Source: JAHFPN01 sp963765745 (GTDB taxonomy: Bacteria; Pseudomonadota; Alphaproteobacteria; Rhizobiales; Xanthobacteraceae). From it: a stretch of DNA of 64,000 nucleotides. The DNA lies in contig CAVXXM010000001.1 in assembly GCA_963765745.1 (NCBI GenBank), positions 124,001-188,000 on the forward strand, read 5' to 3'. This document shows, piece by piece, positions 52,985 through 61,945 of this stretch (position 1 is its first letter; the number at the start of each line of letters is the position of its first letter). The notes below the pieces were generated by a model. It saw only the letters and a list, made by a program, of their open reading frames with translations, had not been told where the DNA came from and did not search any database. The position numbers were made by a program, and so were the translations under genes.

Positions 52985-54523
52985 GTGCCGATAGTCAAGC
53001 TCCGGACGACATATCCTCAGCGACCGGTTCATTCGTCCGCTCACCGTGGCGGGCTTGGCGGCTATCTTCGCTTTCGCATCCGCCGGCAATCTTGAGAACG
53101 CGATCGCCAATGGCGACACGCGCGAGCTCTCGTTCCATCACATGCATACCGGCGAGATGCTCACCGTCACCTTCAAGCGCGAAGGCCGCTACGACTCCCC
53201 AGGCGCTCGAAAAGATCAACTGGCTCTTGCGCGACTGGCGGCGCGACGAACCCACGCGCATGGACCCGCAACTGTTCGATCTGCTGTGGGAGATCCACCG
53301 CGAGGTCGACGCCAAGGAGCCGGTCACCATCGTCTCCGCCTATCGCTCGCCGCAGACCAACGCGATGCTGCGCAAGCGCGGCCGCGGCGTCGCCCGTTTC
53401 AGCCAGCACATGATGGGCAAGGCCATCGATTTCTACATCCCCGGCGTCGAGCTTTCGGATCTGCGCGTCGCCGGGCTGCGCATGGAGCGCGGCGGCGTCG
53501 GCTTCTATCCGACCTCCGGCTCGCCCTTCGTGCACATGGACACCGGCGGCATCCGCCATTGGCCGCGCATGACCCGCGACCAGCTCGCCCGCGTCTTCCC
53601 CAACGGCAAGACCGTGCATCTGCCGGCCGACGGCAAGCCGATGCCCGGCTACGACATCGCGCTCGCCGCGCTCGAGAAGCGCGGCGCCCGCCCCGGCCAG
53701 ATCGCGCTCGCGTCGCGCGGCGCGCCCGGACCGGACGCGGTCGAGACCGAAAATCCGGAACGGCCGAGCGTAACCGGGCGCGCGAAGACTTTCATCGCCT
53801 CGCTGTTCGGCAAGGCCGACGAGGAAGAGGAAGAGACGCCCGCTACTCCGCCAGCGCCGGCGCCTGCCGGCCATCGCTTCGCTCACCGCCGGTCCGCCGC
53901 CGCCCGGAAGCACTCCGCCACCCGCCGCCGGTTTGCCGCGCGCGACTGCAAGCGCCGTGGTGGCGCCGACGATGCCCGCGCAGGGCAAACAGACGCCGCA
54001 ATTGGCTTGGCAGACCGGGCCCGCCGGCGCTCTCGCGCCCGAGACGAAATGGTGGCGGCTCGATCATTCCGCTGCCGCGTCCGCGGCCGGACGATATCGA
54101 GGAATCACCGCTTCGCTGCCCGAAGCGATCGTCGGACGCCCGGCGGCGCAACCGGCCGGACCCGCGCTCGCCTATGCGCCGGCGGCAAGGCCGCTCGGCG
54201 GAGCGCAAGTGCCGGTGCCGCCGCGCTTCGTGCGCGCGACCGTACCGGCTCCGACGACGCAACGGGAATTCGCTCTCGCCGCGATGGCGCCGGCCGATCT
54301 CATGCACGGGCCGATGATGCAGTTCGTGGCCGAGCTTCATCACCCCGACTTCAAGGCGCGCGGGCTGATCGACCCGGCGCACGCTGCGCTACGCATCGCC
54401 TTCGGACGCGATCTCGCCGAGGCGCCGCCCACGGCCCGCTTCTCCGGCCCGGCCATCGCACCGATCCCGGTCGTAGCCTTCGGCCGCAGCGCGACCGGAT
54501 CGTTGCTCGCCCGCCTGAACTAG
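52985..54523 (+). CDS. DUF882 (M15-like, YcbK family) envelope protein, frameshifts
   Basis: A secreted protein of about 510 residues. The conserved part LENAIANGDTRELSFHHMHTGE, then WRRDEPTRMDPQLFDLLWEIHREV, VSAYRSPQTNAMLR, FSQHMMGKAIDFYIPGV and GFYPTSGSPFVHMDTGGIRHWPRM is the DUF882/peptidase M15 domain of likely zinc-dependent cell-wall hydrolases. A Pro/Ala-rich C-terminal half follows. One extra C at 53199-53202, one extra base near 53868, others near 54060-54110 and a probable one at 53015 break the frame. GTG 52985 is inferred as start because it gives a signal-like N-terminus after repair. Neighbour of another wall enzyme. Confidence 0.78.
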
Positions 54524-55104
54524 GCGCTCCGGCGCTCGTTCGAAAACAAGCCCGGCAGTAGCGGCGCGTCGTCGCCGACATGCACGCCTTCCAGCGCCAG
54601 CAGTTTTTCTTTCGTGACCGTCCCGCCATAGGCGGAGAAGCCGCCGAGCTTGTTGCCCTTGGCCAACACCCGGTGACAAGGAATGACGATCGGCATCGGG
54701 TTGCGCGACATCGCCTGCCCGACGCCGCGTGCGTCTCCCGGCGTCCCGGTCTGGCGTGCGAGATCGCCGTAGGTCGCGGTCGCGCCCCAGCCGATCGAAC
54801 GCGCTGCAACTTGGATTTCCCGGTCGACCGGGCCGACCTTCGACAAATCAAGAACAACCGATGAGAAGTCGACCCGCTCGCCCGTAGCGTAGCGCTGGAT
54901 TTCCGCAATCAATCGTTTGATTTGAGACGGCGGATCATCGGAGCGCGTGCCCCCTGATCGCGCTTTCAGACGCCGCTCGGTCGAGTCCCGATCCGCTTCG
55001 GGAAGCTGCACCCGCGTCAGGCCCCGCTCGCTCCAGGCCACCCCACAAGGGCCGATGGCCGTGTCGAACAGGCAATAGTGCTCCGGGAGTAGAGCTTGGG
55101 TCGG
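54520..55104 (-). CDS. ogt: Methylated-DNA-protein-cysteine methyltransferase (MGMT)
   Basis: A DNA repair protein of about 190 residues that removes alkyl groups from O6-methylguanine onto its own cysteine. The active site is PIVIPCHRVLAKG, preceded by GWGATATYGDLARQTG (helix-turn-helix region) and followed by LGGFSAYGG, all canonical. No ATG, GTG or TTG exists near the expected start (YCLFDTAIGPCGVAW region); the codon CCG at 55102-55104 sits where a start would be, so an indel or base error there is suspected. Its stop overlaps the DUF882 stop on the other strand by 3 bases. Confidence 0.85.
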   Translation of the reverse strand, partial: PTQALLPEHYCLFDTAIGPCGVAWSERGLTRVQLPEADRDSTERRLKARSGGTRSDDPPSQIKRLIAEIQRYATGERVDFSSVVLDLSKVGPVDREIQVAARSIGWGATATYGDLARQTGTPGDARGVGQAMSRNPMPIVIPCHRVLAKGNKLGGFSAYGGTVTKEKLLALEGVHVGDDAPLLPGLFSNERRSA

Positions 55105-55108
55105 CCGC

Positions 55109-55357
55109 CTAGCCCCCAAGCCCGACCGCCTCGCGGTAAAGCTCGACCAGCGCCTCGTGCTCGTTGCGCTCGTCGGTGTCCTGCTTCCGAAGCCGCACCA
55201 CCACGCGCATGGCCTTGACGTCGAAGCCCGCGGCCTTGGCCTCGGCATAGACCTCGCGGATGTCGTCGCCCAACGTCTTCCGCTCCTCCTCCAGCCGCTC
55301 GATGCGTTGAACGAAGGCCTTGAGCTGGCCCTTGGCAAAGCTGGTCTGCGCGGCCAT
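55109..55357 (-). CDS. gapR: GapR-type nucleoid-associated protein (DUF2312)
   Basis: An 82-residue protein of the UPF0335/DUF2312 family. In Caulobacter GapR binds AT-rich, overtwisted DNA ahead of replication forks and is essential. The long N-terminal coiled coil (FVQRIERLEEERKTLGDDIREVYAEAKAAGFD) and the basic helix VKAMRVVVRLRKQD are strongly conserved. Start ATG 55357 begins MAAQTSFAKGQL. It lies between DUF1244 and MGMT genes on the same strand, 34 bases after the DUF1244 start side, and has an intact frame in an otherwise error-rich neighbourhood. Confidence 0.9.
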   Translation of the reverse strand: MAAQTSFAKGQLKAFVQRIERLEEERKTLGDDIREVYAEAKAAGFDVKAMRVVVRLRKQDTDERNEHEALVELYREAVGLGG

Positions 55358-55391
55358 CGCGGGCCCCCCTGATCGACGTTATTTGATGAGG

Positions 55392-55694
55392 CTAGTGGTG
55401 GTGGTCGGGATGCGATTTTTCGAATGCCGCCTTCTGCTCGGCGCTGGCCTCGCGCTGATAGCGCTTGCGCCATTCGTCATAGGGCATGCCGTAGACGATC
55501 TCGCGGCTCTCCTCCTTGGTCATGGCGACGCCTTTGGCATCGGCGGCGTCCTTCATCCAGTTGGAAAGGCAGTTGCGGCAAAAGCCCGCGAGATTCATCA
55601 GGTCGATGTTCTGCACGTCGGTGCGGCCGCGCAAATGTTCGACCAGGCGCCGATAGACGGCGGCCTCAAGCTCGGTGCGGGTGCGGTCGTCCAT
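55392..55694 (-). CDS. DUF1244 family protein
   Basis: A 100-residue protein of an alpha/gammaproteobacterial family without known function. The core NLAGFCRNCLSNWMKDAADAKG holds a Cys-x2-Cys pair, and YGMPYDEWRKRYQREAS is the other conserved block; the tail ends in HPDHHH, which with the cysteines might bind metal. Start ATG 55694 gives MDDRTRTELEAAVYRRLVEHL, as in relatives. The frame is open far upstream but without support. It precedes gapR on the same strand. Confidence 0.87.
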   Translation of the reverse strand: MDDRTRTELEAAVYRRLVEHLRGRTDVQNIDLMNLAGFCRNCLSNWMKDAADAKGVAMTKEESREIVYGMPYDEWRKRYQREASAEQKAAFEKSHPDHHH

Positions 55695-55796
55695 GACGTG
55701 TTCCTCATCGATCCCTGGTCCTTTGGACTTAGGCCCGCCGAAAGGCGGCTGCAAGGAGGTGCCGCGAATGGCGGATTGGTCTATGTCACGGCCAGC

Positions 55797-57090
55797 ATGG
55801 ATTCCAAGGCCGCGCGCGATTTTCTCCACCGCCTGTTTCAGGCCGCGGTCGCGGCCGCGCACCCGGACCAAAGCCTGCCGCCCGCCCTGCCGCCGGCTCC
55901 GGAGCGCGGGCGCATCGTCGTGCTCGCCGCGGGCAAGGCCGCGGGCAGCATGGCCGAGGCGGCGGAGCGCCATTACCTCGACCAGCTCAAGCTCGCGCCC
56001 GAGCGGATCGGCGGGATCGCGGTCACGCGCCACGGTTATGGCCGGTCCTTGCGGCGGATCGAAATGATCGAAGCCGGCCATCCGGTGCCCGACGAGGCCG
56101 GGCTCGCCGCGGCCGACGCGCACGCTGGCGCTTGCCGACGCGGCGGGCGCCGAGGATCTCGTGCTTGTGCTCATGTCGGGCGGGGCCTCGGCCAATTGGG
56201 TGGCGCCCGCGGCCGGGGTTTCGTTCGAAGACAAGCGCACGCTGACGCGGGCATTGCTGGCGTCCGGCGCCACGATCGGCGAGATCAACACGGTGCGGAA
56301 GCATCTCTCCCGCATCAAGGGCGGCCGGCTCGCGGCGCGGGCGGCGCCGGCGCGCCTGGTCGCGCTCGCGATCTCCGATGTGCCCGGCGACGATCCATCG
56401 GTGATCGGCTCGGGGCCCACGGTGCCGGACGTGACGACGCTGGCCGGCGCGCGCGCGGTGCTAGAGCAGCGGAACATCATGGCCCCCGCCTCCATCGCCG
56501 CCGCGCTGAACGATCCCAACAACGAGAGCCCGAAGCCGGGCGACGCGGCGTTCGCCGGAAACGAGTTCAAGATCGTCGCGCGGCCCGCGGATGCGCTGCA
56601 GGCGGCGGCCGAGGCCGCGCGCGCGGCCGGGATCGAGCCGGTACTGCTCGGCGCCGATCTAGAGGGCGAGGCGCGCGAGGTCGCCGCCGATCACGCCTGC
56701 CGCGCGCTTGCGCTGGCGCGCGAAGGCCGCCGCGCGGTTCTGCTATCGGGCGGGGAATTGACCGTCACGATCAAGGGCCGCGGCCGCGGCGGCCCGAACC
56801 AGGAATATGCGTTGGCGCTCGCCGTCGCGCTCGATGGCGCCAAGGGCATATCTGCGCTTGCCGCCGACACCGACGGCACCGATGGCGGCAGCGGCAGCCC
56901 AAACGATCCGGCCGGAGCATTTGCCGACCCGACCACGCTCGCCCGCGCCCGCGCGCTCGGCCTCGATCCTGCCCGGTTCCTCGCCGACAACGATTCCGGC
57001 GCGTTTTTCGAGCGGCTCGGCGACCTGCTGCGGACCGGGCCGACCCGCACCAACGTCAACGACTTCCGGGCGGTGCTCGTTGACACCTGA
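55797..57090 (+). CDS. Glycerate kinase (type II, TtuD-like), one frameshift
   Basis: An enzyme of about 430 residues (MOFRL/DUF4147 family) that phosphorylates D-glycerate to 2-phosphoglycerate. Landmarks: VVLAAGKAAGSMAEAAE, LVLMSGGASANW, EINTVRKHLSRIKGGRLA, AISDVPGDDPSVIGSGPTVPD and the C-terminal ALAADTDGTDGGSG. One extra C near 56119 (GCGCACGCTG for GCGACGCTG) splits the frame; removing it yields AADATLALADAAGAEDL. The start is ATG 55797; an earlier TTG at 55776 is possible. It forms a unit with DUF1036 and pyk, so its product feeds directly into lower glycolysis. Confidence 0.88.
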
Positions 57091-57147
57091 GGGGGCGTTA
57101 AGGGAAATGGCGCATCCGCCGCTGCTTCGCCGCATGAGGTGGCTCGT

Positions 57148-57678
57148 TTGAACCGGCTTCCTGCATTCGACCCGGCCCGCATCGCGGCGCTCGCGCTGTT
57201 CGCGCTGGCGCTGCTGTGGCCGCTGCAGGCGTTCGCCGATTTCCGCCTGTGCAACCGCACCTCGAGCCGGGTCGGGATCGCGGTGGGCTACAAGGACCAA
57301 GAAGGCTGGACCACCGAAGGCTGGTGGACCATCAATGCCAATGCCTGCGAGACGCTGATCCGCGGGCCGCTGGTCGCGCGCTTCTATTACGTCTATGCGG
57401 TCGACTACGATCAGGGCGGCGAATGGGCCGGCAAGGCTTTCATGTGCACGCGCGAGCGGGAATTCACCATCCGCGGCATCGAGGACTGCCTGGCGCGCGG
57501 CTATGATCGCACCGGCTTCTTCGAGGTCGACACCATCGAGCAGAAGAACTGGACGCTGCAATTGACCGAAAAGGGCCAGACCGTTCCCGCCGTGCCGCCT
57601 ACGCCGCCACAGGCACGGCCGGGCGTGCCGCCCTTGCAGCAGCCAGCGCAGACGCGGCCCGGAGCACCGGCCCGATGA
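57148..57678 (+). CDS. DUF1036 family secreted protein
   Basis: A 176-residue protein with a signal peptide (ALALFALALLWPLQAFA, cleavage near residue 30) and a DUF1036 domain: DFRLCNRTSSRVGIAVGYKDQEGWTTEGWW, CETLIRGPL and the paired cysteines FMCTRE and EDCLARGY. The C-terminus is a Pro/Gln-rich tail. The function is unknown. GAGGT at 57137-57141 lies 6-7 bases before TTG 57148, which is preferred over GTG 57139. The stop overlaps the pyk start (ATGA), an arrangement often conserved in Rhizobiales. Confidence 0.85.
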   Translation: MNRLPAFDPARIAALALFALALLWPLQAFADFRLCNRTSSRVGIAVGYKDQEGWTTEGWWTINANACETLIRGPLVARFYYVYAVDYDQGGEWAGKAFMCTREREFTIRGIEDCLARGYDRTGFFEVDTIEQKNWTLQLTEKGQTVPAVPPTPPQARPGVPPLQQPAQTRPGAPAR

Positions 57679-59108
57679 AACGCGAGCGCCGCACCAAGAT
57701 CGTCGCCACGCTGGGCCCGGCCTCGTCCGATCCGGCCATGATCGAGCGGCTGTTCATGGCTGGCGCCGACGTCTTTCGCATCAACATGAGCCATACGCCG
57801 CAGCCGCGGATGCGCGAGTTGGTGAGCGCGATCCGCGCGATCGAAGCGCGCCACAGCCGGCCGATCGGCATTCTCGTCGACCTGCAGGGGCCGAAGCTGA
57901 GGCTCGACACGTTCACGGGCGGCAGCGTGGATGTTCAACCGGGCGCGATTTTCGCACTCGACGACGACGCCAAGCCCGGCGACGCCAAGCGCGTGCATCT
58001 TCCGCATCCGGAAATCTTCGCCGCGATCGAGCCCGGCCATCATCTGCTGATCAACGACGGCAAGGTGCGGCTGGTGGCGACCGAAGTCTCGCGAACACGC
58101 ATCGTGACCAAGGTCGAGGTCGGCGGGCGGCTGTCGGACCGCAAAGGCGTGAGCCTGCCGGACACGATGGTGCCGGTCTCTCCGCTCACCGACAAGGATC
58201 GATCCGATCTCGAAGCGGCGCTGGAGACCGGCATCGACTGGATCGCGCTCTCTTTCATCCAGCGGCCGGAAGACATCGCCGAGGTCAAGAAGATCGCGCG
58301 CGCGCGGGCTTCGATCATGGCCAAGATCGAGAAGCCGCAGGCGGTGACCCGGCTCGCGGAAATCCTGGAGACCGCCGACGCGCTCATGGTGGCGCGCGGC
58401 GACCTCGGCGTCGAGATGCCGCTGGAGCGCGTGCCCGGCCTGCAGATCCAGATCATCCGCAGCGCACGCCGCCAGGGCAAACCCGTGGTGGTGGCGACCC
58501 AGATGCTGGAATCCATGCTCACTTCACCGGTGCCGACGCGCGCGGAAGTCTCCGACGTGGCGACGGCGATCTTCGAGGGCGCGGACGCGGTGATGCTTTC
58601 GGCCGAATCCGCCTCGGGGAGCTATCCGATCGAAGCGGTCGAGACCATGAGCCGCATCGCCGAGACGGTGGAACGCGACGCGGCGCACGGCACAACGATG
58701 GGTGCGGAGCGCGAGACGCCCGAGGCGACCGGCGCCGACGCGATCGCGGCGGCGGCGCGCCAGATCGCCGAGACGCTCGAGCTCTCCGCGATCCTCTGCC
58801 TCACCAGCTCGGGGGCGACGGCGCTCAGGGTCGCGCGCGAACGGCCGAAGCCGCCGATCGTGGCGCTATCGCCGAAACTCGCCACCGCGCGGCGGCTCGC
58901 GCTGGTCTGGGGCGTGCACTGCGTCGTCAACGAGGATGCGGGCGACATCGATGCCGCCGTGGCGCAGGCCTGCCGCATCGCCTATCGCGAAGGCTTCGCC
59001 AAGCCGAACCAGCGCGTGATCATCGTGGCAGGTGTTCCGCTCGGCACACCGGGCGCCACCAACATGGTGCGGATCGCGTACGTGGGTTCGGGGGATGTCG
59101 GGGAGTGA
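57675..59108 (+). CDS. pyk: Pyruvate kinase
   Basis: A 477-residue glycolytic enzyme that transfers phosphate from phosphoenolpyruvate to ADP. It has TKIVATLGPASSDPAMIERLF, FRINMSHTPQ, the catalytic Lys in IMAKIEKPQAV, the metal site MVARGDLGVEMPLERVPGLQ and EGADAVMLSAESASGSYPIEAV. The C-terminal domain (residues about 350-477) is present but short of a recognised effector site. The start overlaps the DUF1036 stop. Followed by a palindromic repeat and a convergent gene. Confidence 0.97.
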   Translation: MKRERRTKIVATLGPASSDPAMIERLFMAGADVFRINMSHTPQPRMRELVSAIRAIEARHSRPIGILVDLQGPKLRLDTFTGGSVDVQPGAIFALDDDAKPGDAKRVHLPHPEIFAAIEPGHHLLINDGKVRLVATEVSRTRIVTKVEVGGRLSDRKGVSLPDTMVPVSPLTDKDRSDLEAALETGIDWIALSFIQRPEDIAEVKKIARARASIMAKIEKPQAVTRLAEILETADALMVARGDLGVEMPLERVPGLQIQIIRSARRQGKPVVVATQMLESMLTSPVPTRAEVSDVATAIFEGADAVMLSAESASGSYPIEAVETMSRIAETVERDAAHGTTMGAERETPEATGADAIAAAARQIAETLELSAILCLTSSGATALRVARERPKPPIVALSPKLATARRLALVWGVHCVVNEDAGDIDAAVAQACRIAYREGFAKPNQRVIIVAGVPLGTPGATNMVRIAYVGSGDVGE

Positions 59109-59120
59109 ACGCCCCAATTC

Positions 59121-59210
59121 GTCATCACCGGGCTAGTCCCGGTGATCCCGATTCATACTCTAAGACGTTGCAATCCTAAGCGGGATGGCCGGGACAAGCC
59201 CGGCCATGAC
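59121..59210. repeat. Dispersed palindromic repeat, variant copy 3
   Basis: A 90-base element bounded by GTCAT and ATGAC with two perfect 9-bp hairpins: ATCACCGGG/CCCGGTGAT (59124-59146) and ATGGCCGGG/CCCGGCCAT (59186-59208). It has the same ends as the repeats at 9010 and 42879 but a different core. It lies between convergent genes. Confidence 0.75.
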
Positions 59211-59214
59211 AAGG

Positions 59215-59836
59215 TCAAATATCCCGGCCTTCGACCTTCACTTCCAGCCGCTTGATGATGTCACCGATCCCCGGCAGATGCGGATGCACCTCGATCGCGC
59301 GGCGCAGCGCGTCGAGCGCGCGTTTGTCGTCGCCGATGTCCTGCAGGATCACGCCGAGCCCGGTGAGCGCGCCGAAGTGGCGCGGCTCGCGCGCCAGCGC
59401 CACGCGAATATCGGCGAGCGCGCCGCTGACGTCCTTCCTCATGTAGAGCAGCGTCGCCCGGCGCGCGCGGGCTTCGGCAAAATTCGGCTCGAACTCGATC
59501 GTCGCGTCGAGGAGCTCGAGCGCAAGCTCGGTGTCCTTGGCTTCCACCGCGGCGCGCGCGCGCGTCATCAAGGAGGTCGGCAGTGTCGCTGCCCGACACC
59601 AGCAAGGCGGCTTCGATGCGCGCCTCGATGACCTTGGAAACCTGGGCGTCGGGCGAGCGCTTGAGCACCTCGAACAGGCCGTCGAGCCGCTTGGCGCGGT
59701 CGGGCACGGCCGCGCGCAGCGGACGACGCTCGGCCTTGGGATCGGCAGGAGGAATTGCGGGCTCCTGCGCCAGGGCAAAGTCGGCCGCGGCCAGCACGGC
59801 GGCGAAGGCGAGCCCGGCGAGCAAAGGTGCGCGCAT
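59215..59836 (-). CDS. Secreted TPR-repeat protein, one frameshift
   Basis: A periplasmic protein of about 206 residues. The signal peptide (LLAGLAFAAVLAAADFALA) is followed by a linker and two or three tetratricopeptide-like repeats: DTELALELLDATIEFEPNFAEA, RHFGALTGLGVILQDIGDDKRALDALRRAIEVHPHLPG. The frame breaks near 59566-59572, where TCATCAAGGAGG should read TCATCAGGAGG on the plus strand; removing one A restores LLMTRARAAVEAKDTE. Function unknown. Convergent with pyk across the repeat. Confidence 0.82.
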
Positions 59837-59926
59837 AAATCAATTCTATGCCGCCTTACGGCGGCAGGCAAAGACGGATTTTAATGCTTGAGATCGCAAG
59901 CTTGGCTGGATCAGCCTTTGAGACGA

Positions 59927-60052
59927 TCAGCCTTGGCGCGCCTTATAGCGGCGGTTGGTCTTGTTGATGATGTAGACGCGGCCCTTGCGCCGGACCATGC
60001 GGTTGTTGCGATGCCGGCCGCGCAGCGAGCGAAGGGAATTGCGGATTTTCAT
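59927..60052 (-). CDS. rpmJ: 50S ribosomal protein L36
   Basis: A 41-residue protein: MKIRNSLRSLRGRHRNNRMV and RRKGRVYIINKTNRRYKARQG. This is the longer, cysteine-poor (YkgO-like) form of L36, which lacks the zinc ligands of classical L36 and is the normal form in many alphaproteobacteria. Stop TGA at 59927-59929. It is the third cysteine-free or unusual small ribosomal protein in the window together with L31 and extended S21. Confidence 0.94.
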   Translation of the reverse strand: MKIRNSLRSLRGRHRNNRMVRRKGRVYIINKTNRRYKARQG

Positions 60053-60117
60053 GGCTCGTTTCCGTTTTCAGGCGCGGTCTTAGGGGCCGGGTGCGGGTGT
60101 GTCAATCGAGCGAAAAA

Positions 60118-60192
60118 TGGTGGGCGCGACAGGGATCGAACCTGTGACCCCTACCATGTCAAGGTAGTGCTCTCCCGCTGAGCTACGCGCCC
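60118..60192 (-). tRNA. tRNA-Val (anticodon GAC)
   Basis: Minus-strand cloverleaf: acceptor GGGCGCG/CGCGCCC, D arm GCTCAGCGGGAGAGC, anticodon stem CTACC/GGTAG with loop TTGACAT (anticodon GAC), T arm ACAGG-TTCGATC-CCTGT, discriminator A and encoded CCA. 75 nt including CCA. Confidence 0.97.
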
Positions 60193-60260
60193 ATCCGCGC
60201 GGTTCAAGCGCGGGCAAATTCCTATATCGGCTCGCAAGGGGTGCCGCAAGGCGCGATAGA

Positions 60261-60620
60261 TCAAGCCGCTTTGAGCAGCCGTTCCACTTCGTTGACGAGA
60301 TCGCGCAGATGGAAGGGCTTGGACAGGACCTTGGCGTCCTTGGGCTTGTTCTCGGAATTGAGTGCGACGGCTGCGAAGCCGGTGATGAACATGACCTTCA
60401 AATCGGGGTCGAGCTCGGTCGCCTTGCGCGCGAGCTCGATGCCGTCCATCTCCGGCATCACGATGTCGGTCAAGAGAAGCTCGAACGGCTCCTCGCGCAG
60501 ACGCTGATAGGCGGAGAGGCCATTGTCGAAGGCGACGACTTCGTAGCCGGCATTGGCAAGCGCACGTTCGAGAAAACGGCGCATATCGCCGTCGTCTTCG
60601 GCGAGCAGAATTTTCGGCAT
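60261..60620 (-). CDS. cpdR: CpdR, single-domain cell-cycle response regulator
   Basis: A 119-residue receiver domain without output domain. Acidic pocket AEDDGDM, phosphoacceptor Asp52 in LLTDIVMPEMDG, FITGFAAVA and the conserved SKPFHLRDLVNEVERLL are typical of CpdR, which in unphosphorylated form directs ClpXP to the cell pole and primes degradation of CtrA, PdeA and others. Phosphate arrives from CckA via ChpT. The start is ATG 60620 (MPKILLAEDD); the frame extends four codons further. rcdA, its partner in Caulobacter, is at 11276. Confidence 0.92.
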   Translation of the reverse strand: MPKILLAEDDGDMRRFLERALANAGYEVVAFDNGLSAYQRLREEPFELLLTDIVMPEMDGIELARKATELDPDLKVMFITGFAAVALNSENKPKDAKVLSKPFHLRDLVNEVERLLKAA

Positions 60621-60807
60621 CAACGCACCCACGCCCTACACGTCACACGTCGCGGCGGAATTCCCCGTCCCGGCCTCCATTTGCACCCGCGCCGGTAAAC
60701 GGCCGGTGAAGGCGCATAAGCCTTTTGGGACCCTTCCCAAGGGGCATCAAACCCCTGCAGTATGGGCCCTTGGCGGTGGATTCCCTATTCTTTTCCGCCC
60801 GCCCCGG

Positions 60808-61716
60808 ATGAACCCGTCCCGAGCCATGAGCGCCCAGATCGTCGACGATTTCGAGGCCGCCTTCGAGGTGCTGGAGCCGACCGCGCTCGCAGGCCCGGTG
60901 GTCTGCAACTCGCCCCATAGCGGGCGCTTCTATCCGTCTAAATTCATGGAGCTGACGCGGCTGGACCTCCCGACGCTCAGGCGCTCCGAGGACACCTTCG
61001 TGGACGAGTTGTTCGCCGACGCGGTGCGCCTCGGCGTTCCCCTAATGCGCGCGCACTTCCCGCGCGCCTTCCTCGACGTGAACCGGGAACCCTACGAACT
61101 CGATCCCCGCATGTTCGACGGCAGGCTGCCGACCTTCGCCAATACCCGCTCGCTCCGGGTCGCCGGCGGGCTCGGCACCATCGCCCGGGTGGTCGGCGAT
61201 TCGCGCGAGATTTACGACCGGCGCCTGCCGGTGGACGAGGCGCTCCGCCGCATCGAGCTCTATTACAAGCCCTATCACCGGGCGCTGCGGCGGCTGCTGC
61301 TGGACGCCCAGAAGGTCTATGAGCACGCGGTGCTGGTGGACTGCCATTCGATGCCGTCGAACGCCAGCGGACGGGACGAGCGGCCGCGGGCCGATATCGT
61401 GCTCGGCGACCGGTACGGCACGAGCTGCGCCCCCTCGGTGACCGACACGATCGAGGAGTCGCTGCGCGACCTCGGCTATGCGGTCGCCCGCAACAAGCCT
61501 TACGCGGGCGGCTTCATCACCGAGCACTACGGCGATCCGGCCGCGGGCTTCCATGCGGTGCAGATCGAAATCAACCGCGCGCTCTACATGGACGAGCGCA
61601 GCTATACGCGCTCGTCGCGCTTCGAGCGGGTGCGGCTCGATCTGGCGCGCATGGTCGGGCGGCTGGCGAGCGTGACCGCGGCCGGGATCGCGCCGATACG
61701 CGACGCGGCCGAATAG
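60808..61716 (+). CDS. N-formylglutamate amidohydrolase family protein
   Basis: A 302-residue zinc-type hydrolase that releases glutamate from N-formylglutamate, the last step of one histidine degradation route. Key segments: VVCNSPHSGRFYPSKF, SEDTFVDELF, FPRAFLDVNREPYELDPRMF, VDCHSMPS, ADIVLGDRYGTSC, NKPYAGGFITEHYG and IEINRALYMDE. The start may be ATG 60808 or 60826. No hut genes are adjacent, so a role in formyl-amino-acid turnover more generally is possible. It is divergent from cpdR. Confidence 0.9.
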   Translation: MNPSRAMSAQIVDDFEAAFEVLEPTALAGPVVCNSPHSGRFYPSKFMELTRLDLPTLRRSEDTFVDELFADAVRLGVPLMRAHFPRAFLDVNREPYELDPRMFDGRLPTFANTRSLRVAGGLGTIARVVGDSREIYDRRLPVDEALRRIELYYKPYHRALRRLLLDAQKVYEHAVLVDCHSMPSNASGRDERPRADIVLGDRYGTSCAPSVTDTIEESLRDLGYAVARNKPYAGGFITEHYGDPAAGFHAVQIEINRALYMDERSYTRSSRFERVRLDLARMVGRLASVTAAGIAPIRDAAE

Positions 61717-61734
61717 GTCAGCAAAGCTTCCGGA

Positions 61735-61768
61735 AAGAAAAAGGGCCGCCTGCGGGAGCAAGCGGCCC
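61735..61768 (-). terminator. Rho-independent terminator of the MFS gene
   Basis: On the minus strand, stem GGGCCGC / GCGGCCC (61762-61768 with 61743-61749) with a 12-base loop, followed by CTTTTTCTTT. The remaining gap to 61945 holds only AT-rich sequence without a recognised element. Confidence 0.75.
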
Positions 61769-61945
61769 AAGTCTAGGGAGGAAACGCCCAAGGAGGGCAG
61801 CAATAACGCGACGCCATCGCGTTATCGCACTGCAGCAATATGTCAGTGCGGCGCAATATTCGCAACGGATCAGCTATGCGATTTTCGCATGACAGCGATG
61901 CTCGACGGTTCTAGCCCATAACTTCCGCGGCCTCGTTGCCTTCGC

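Noticed and set aside
52743..52994. Small 83-codon frame between the L,D-transpeptidase and DUF882 genes
   Set aside because: No ribosome site, no family resemblance, and it overlaps the hairpin after the transpeptidase.
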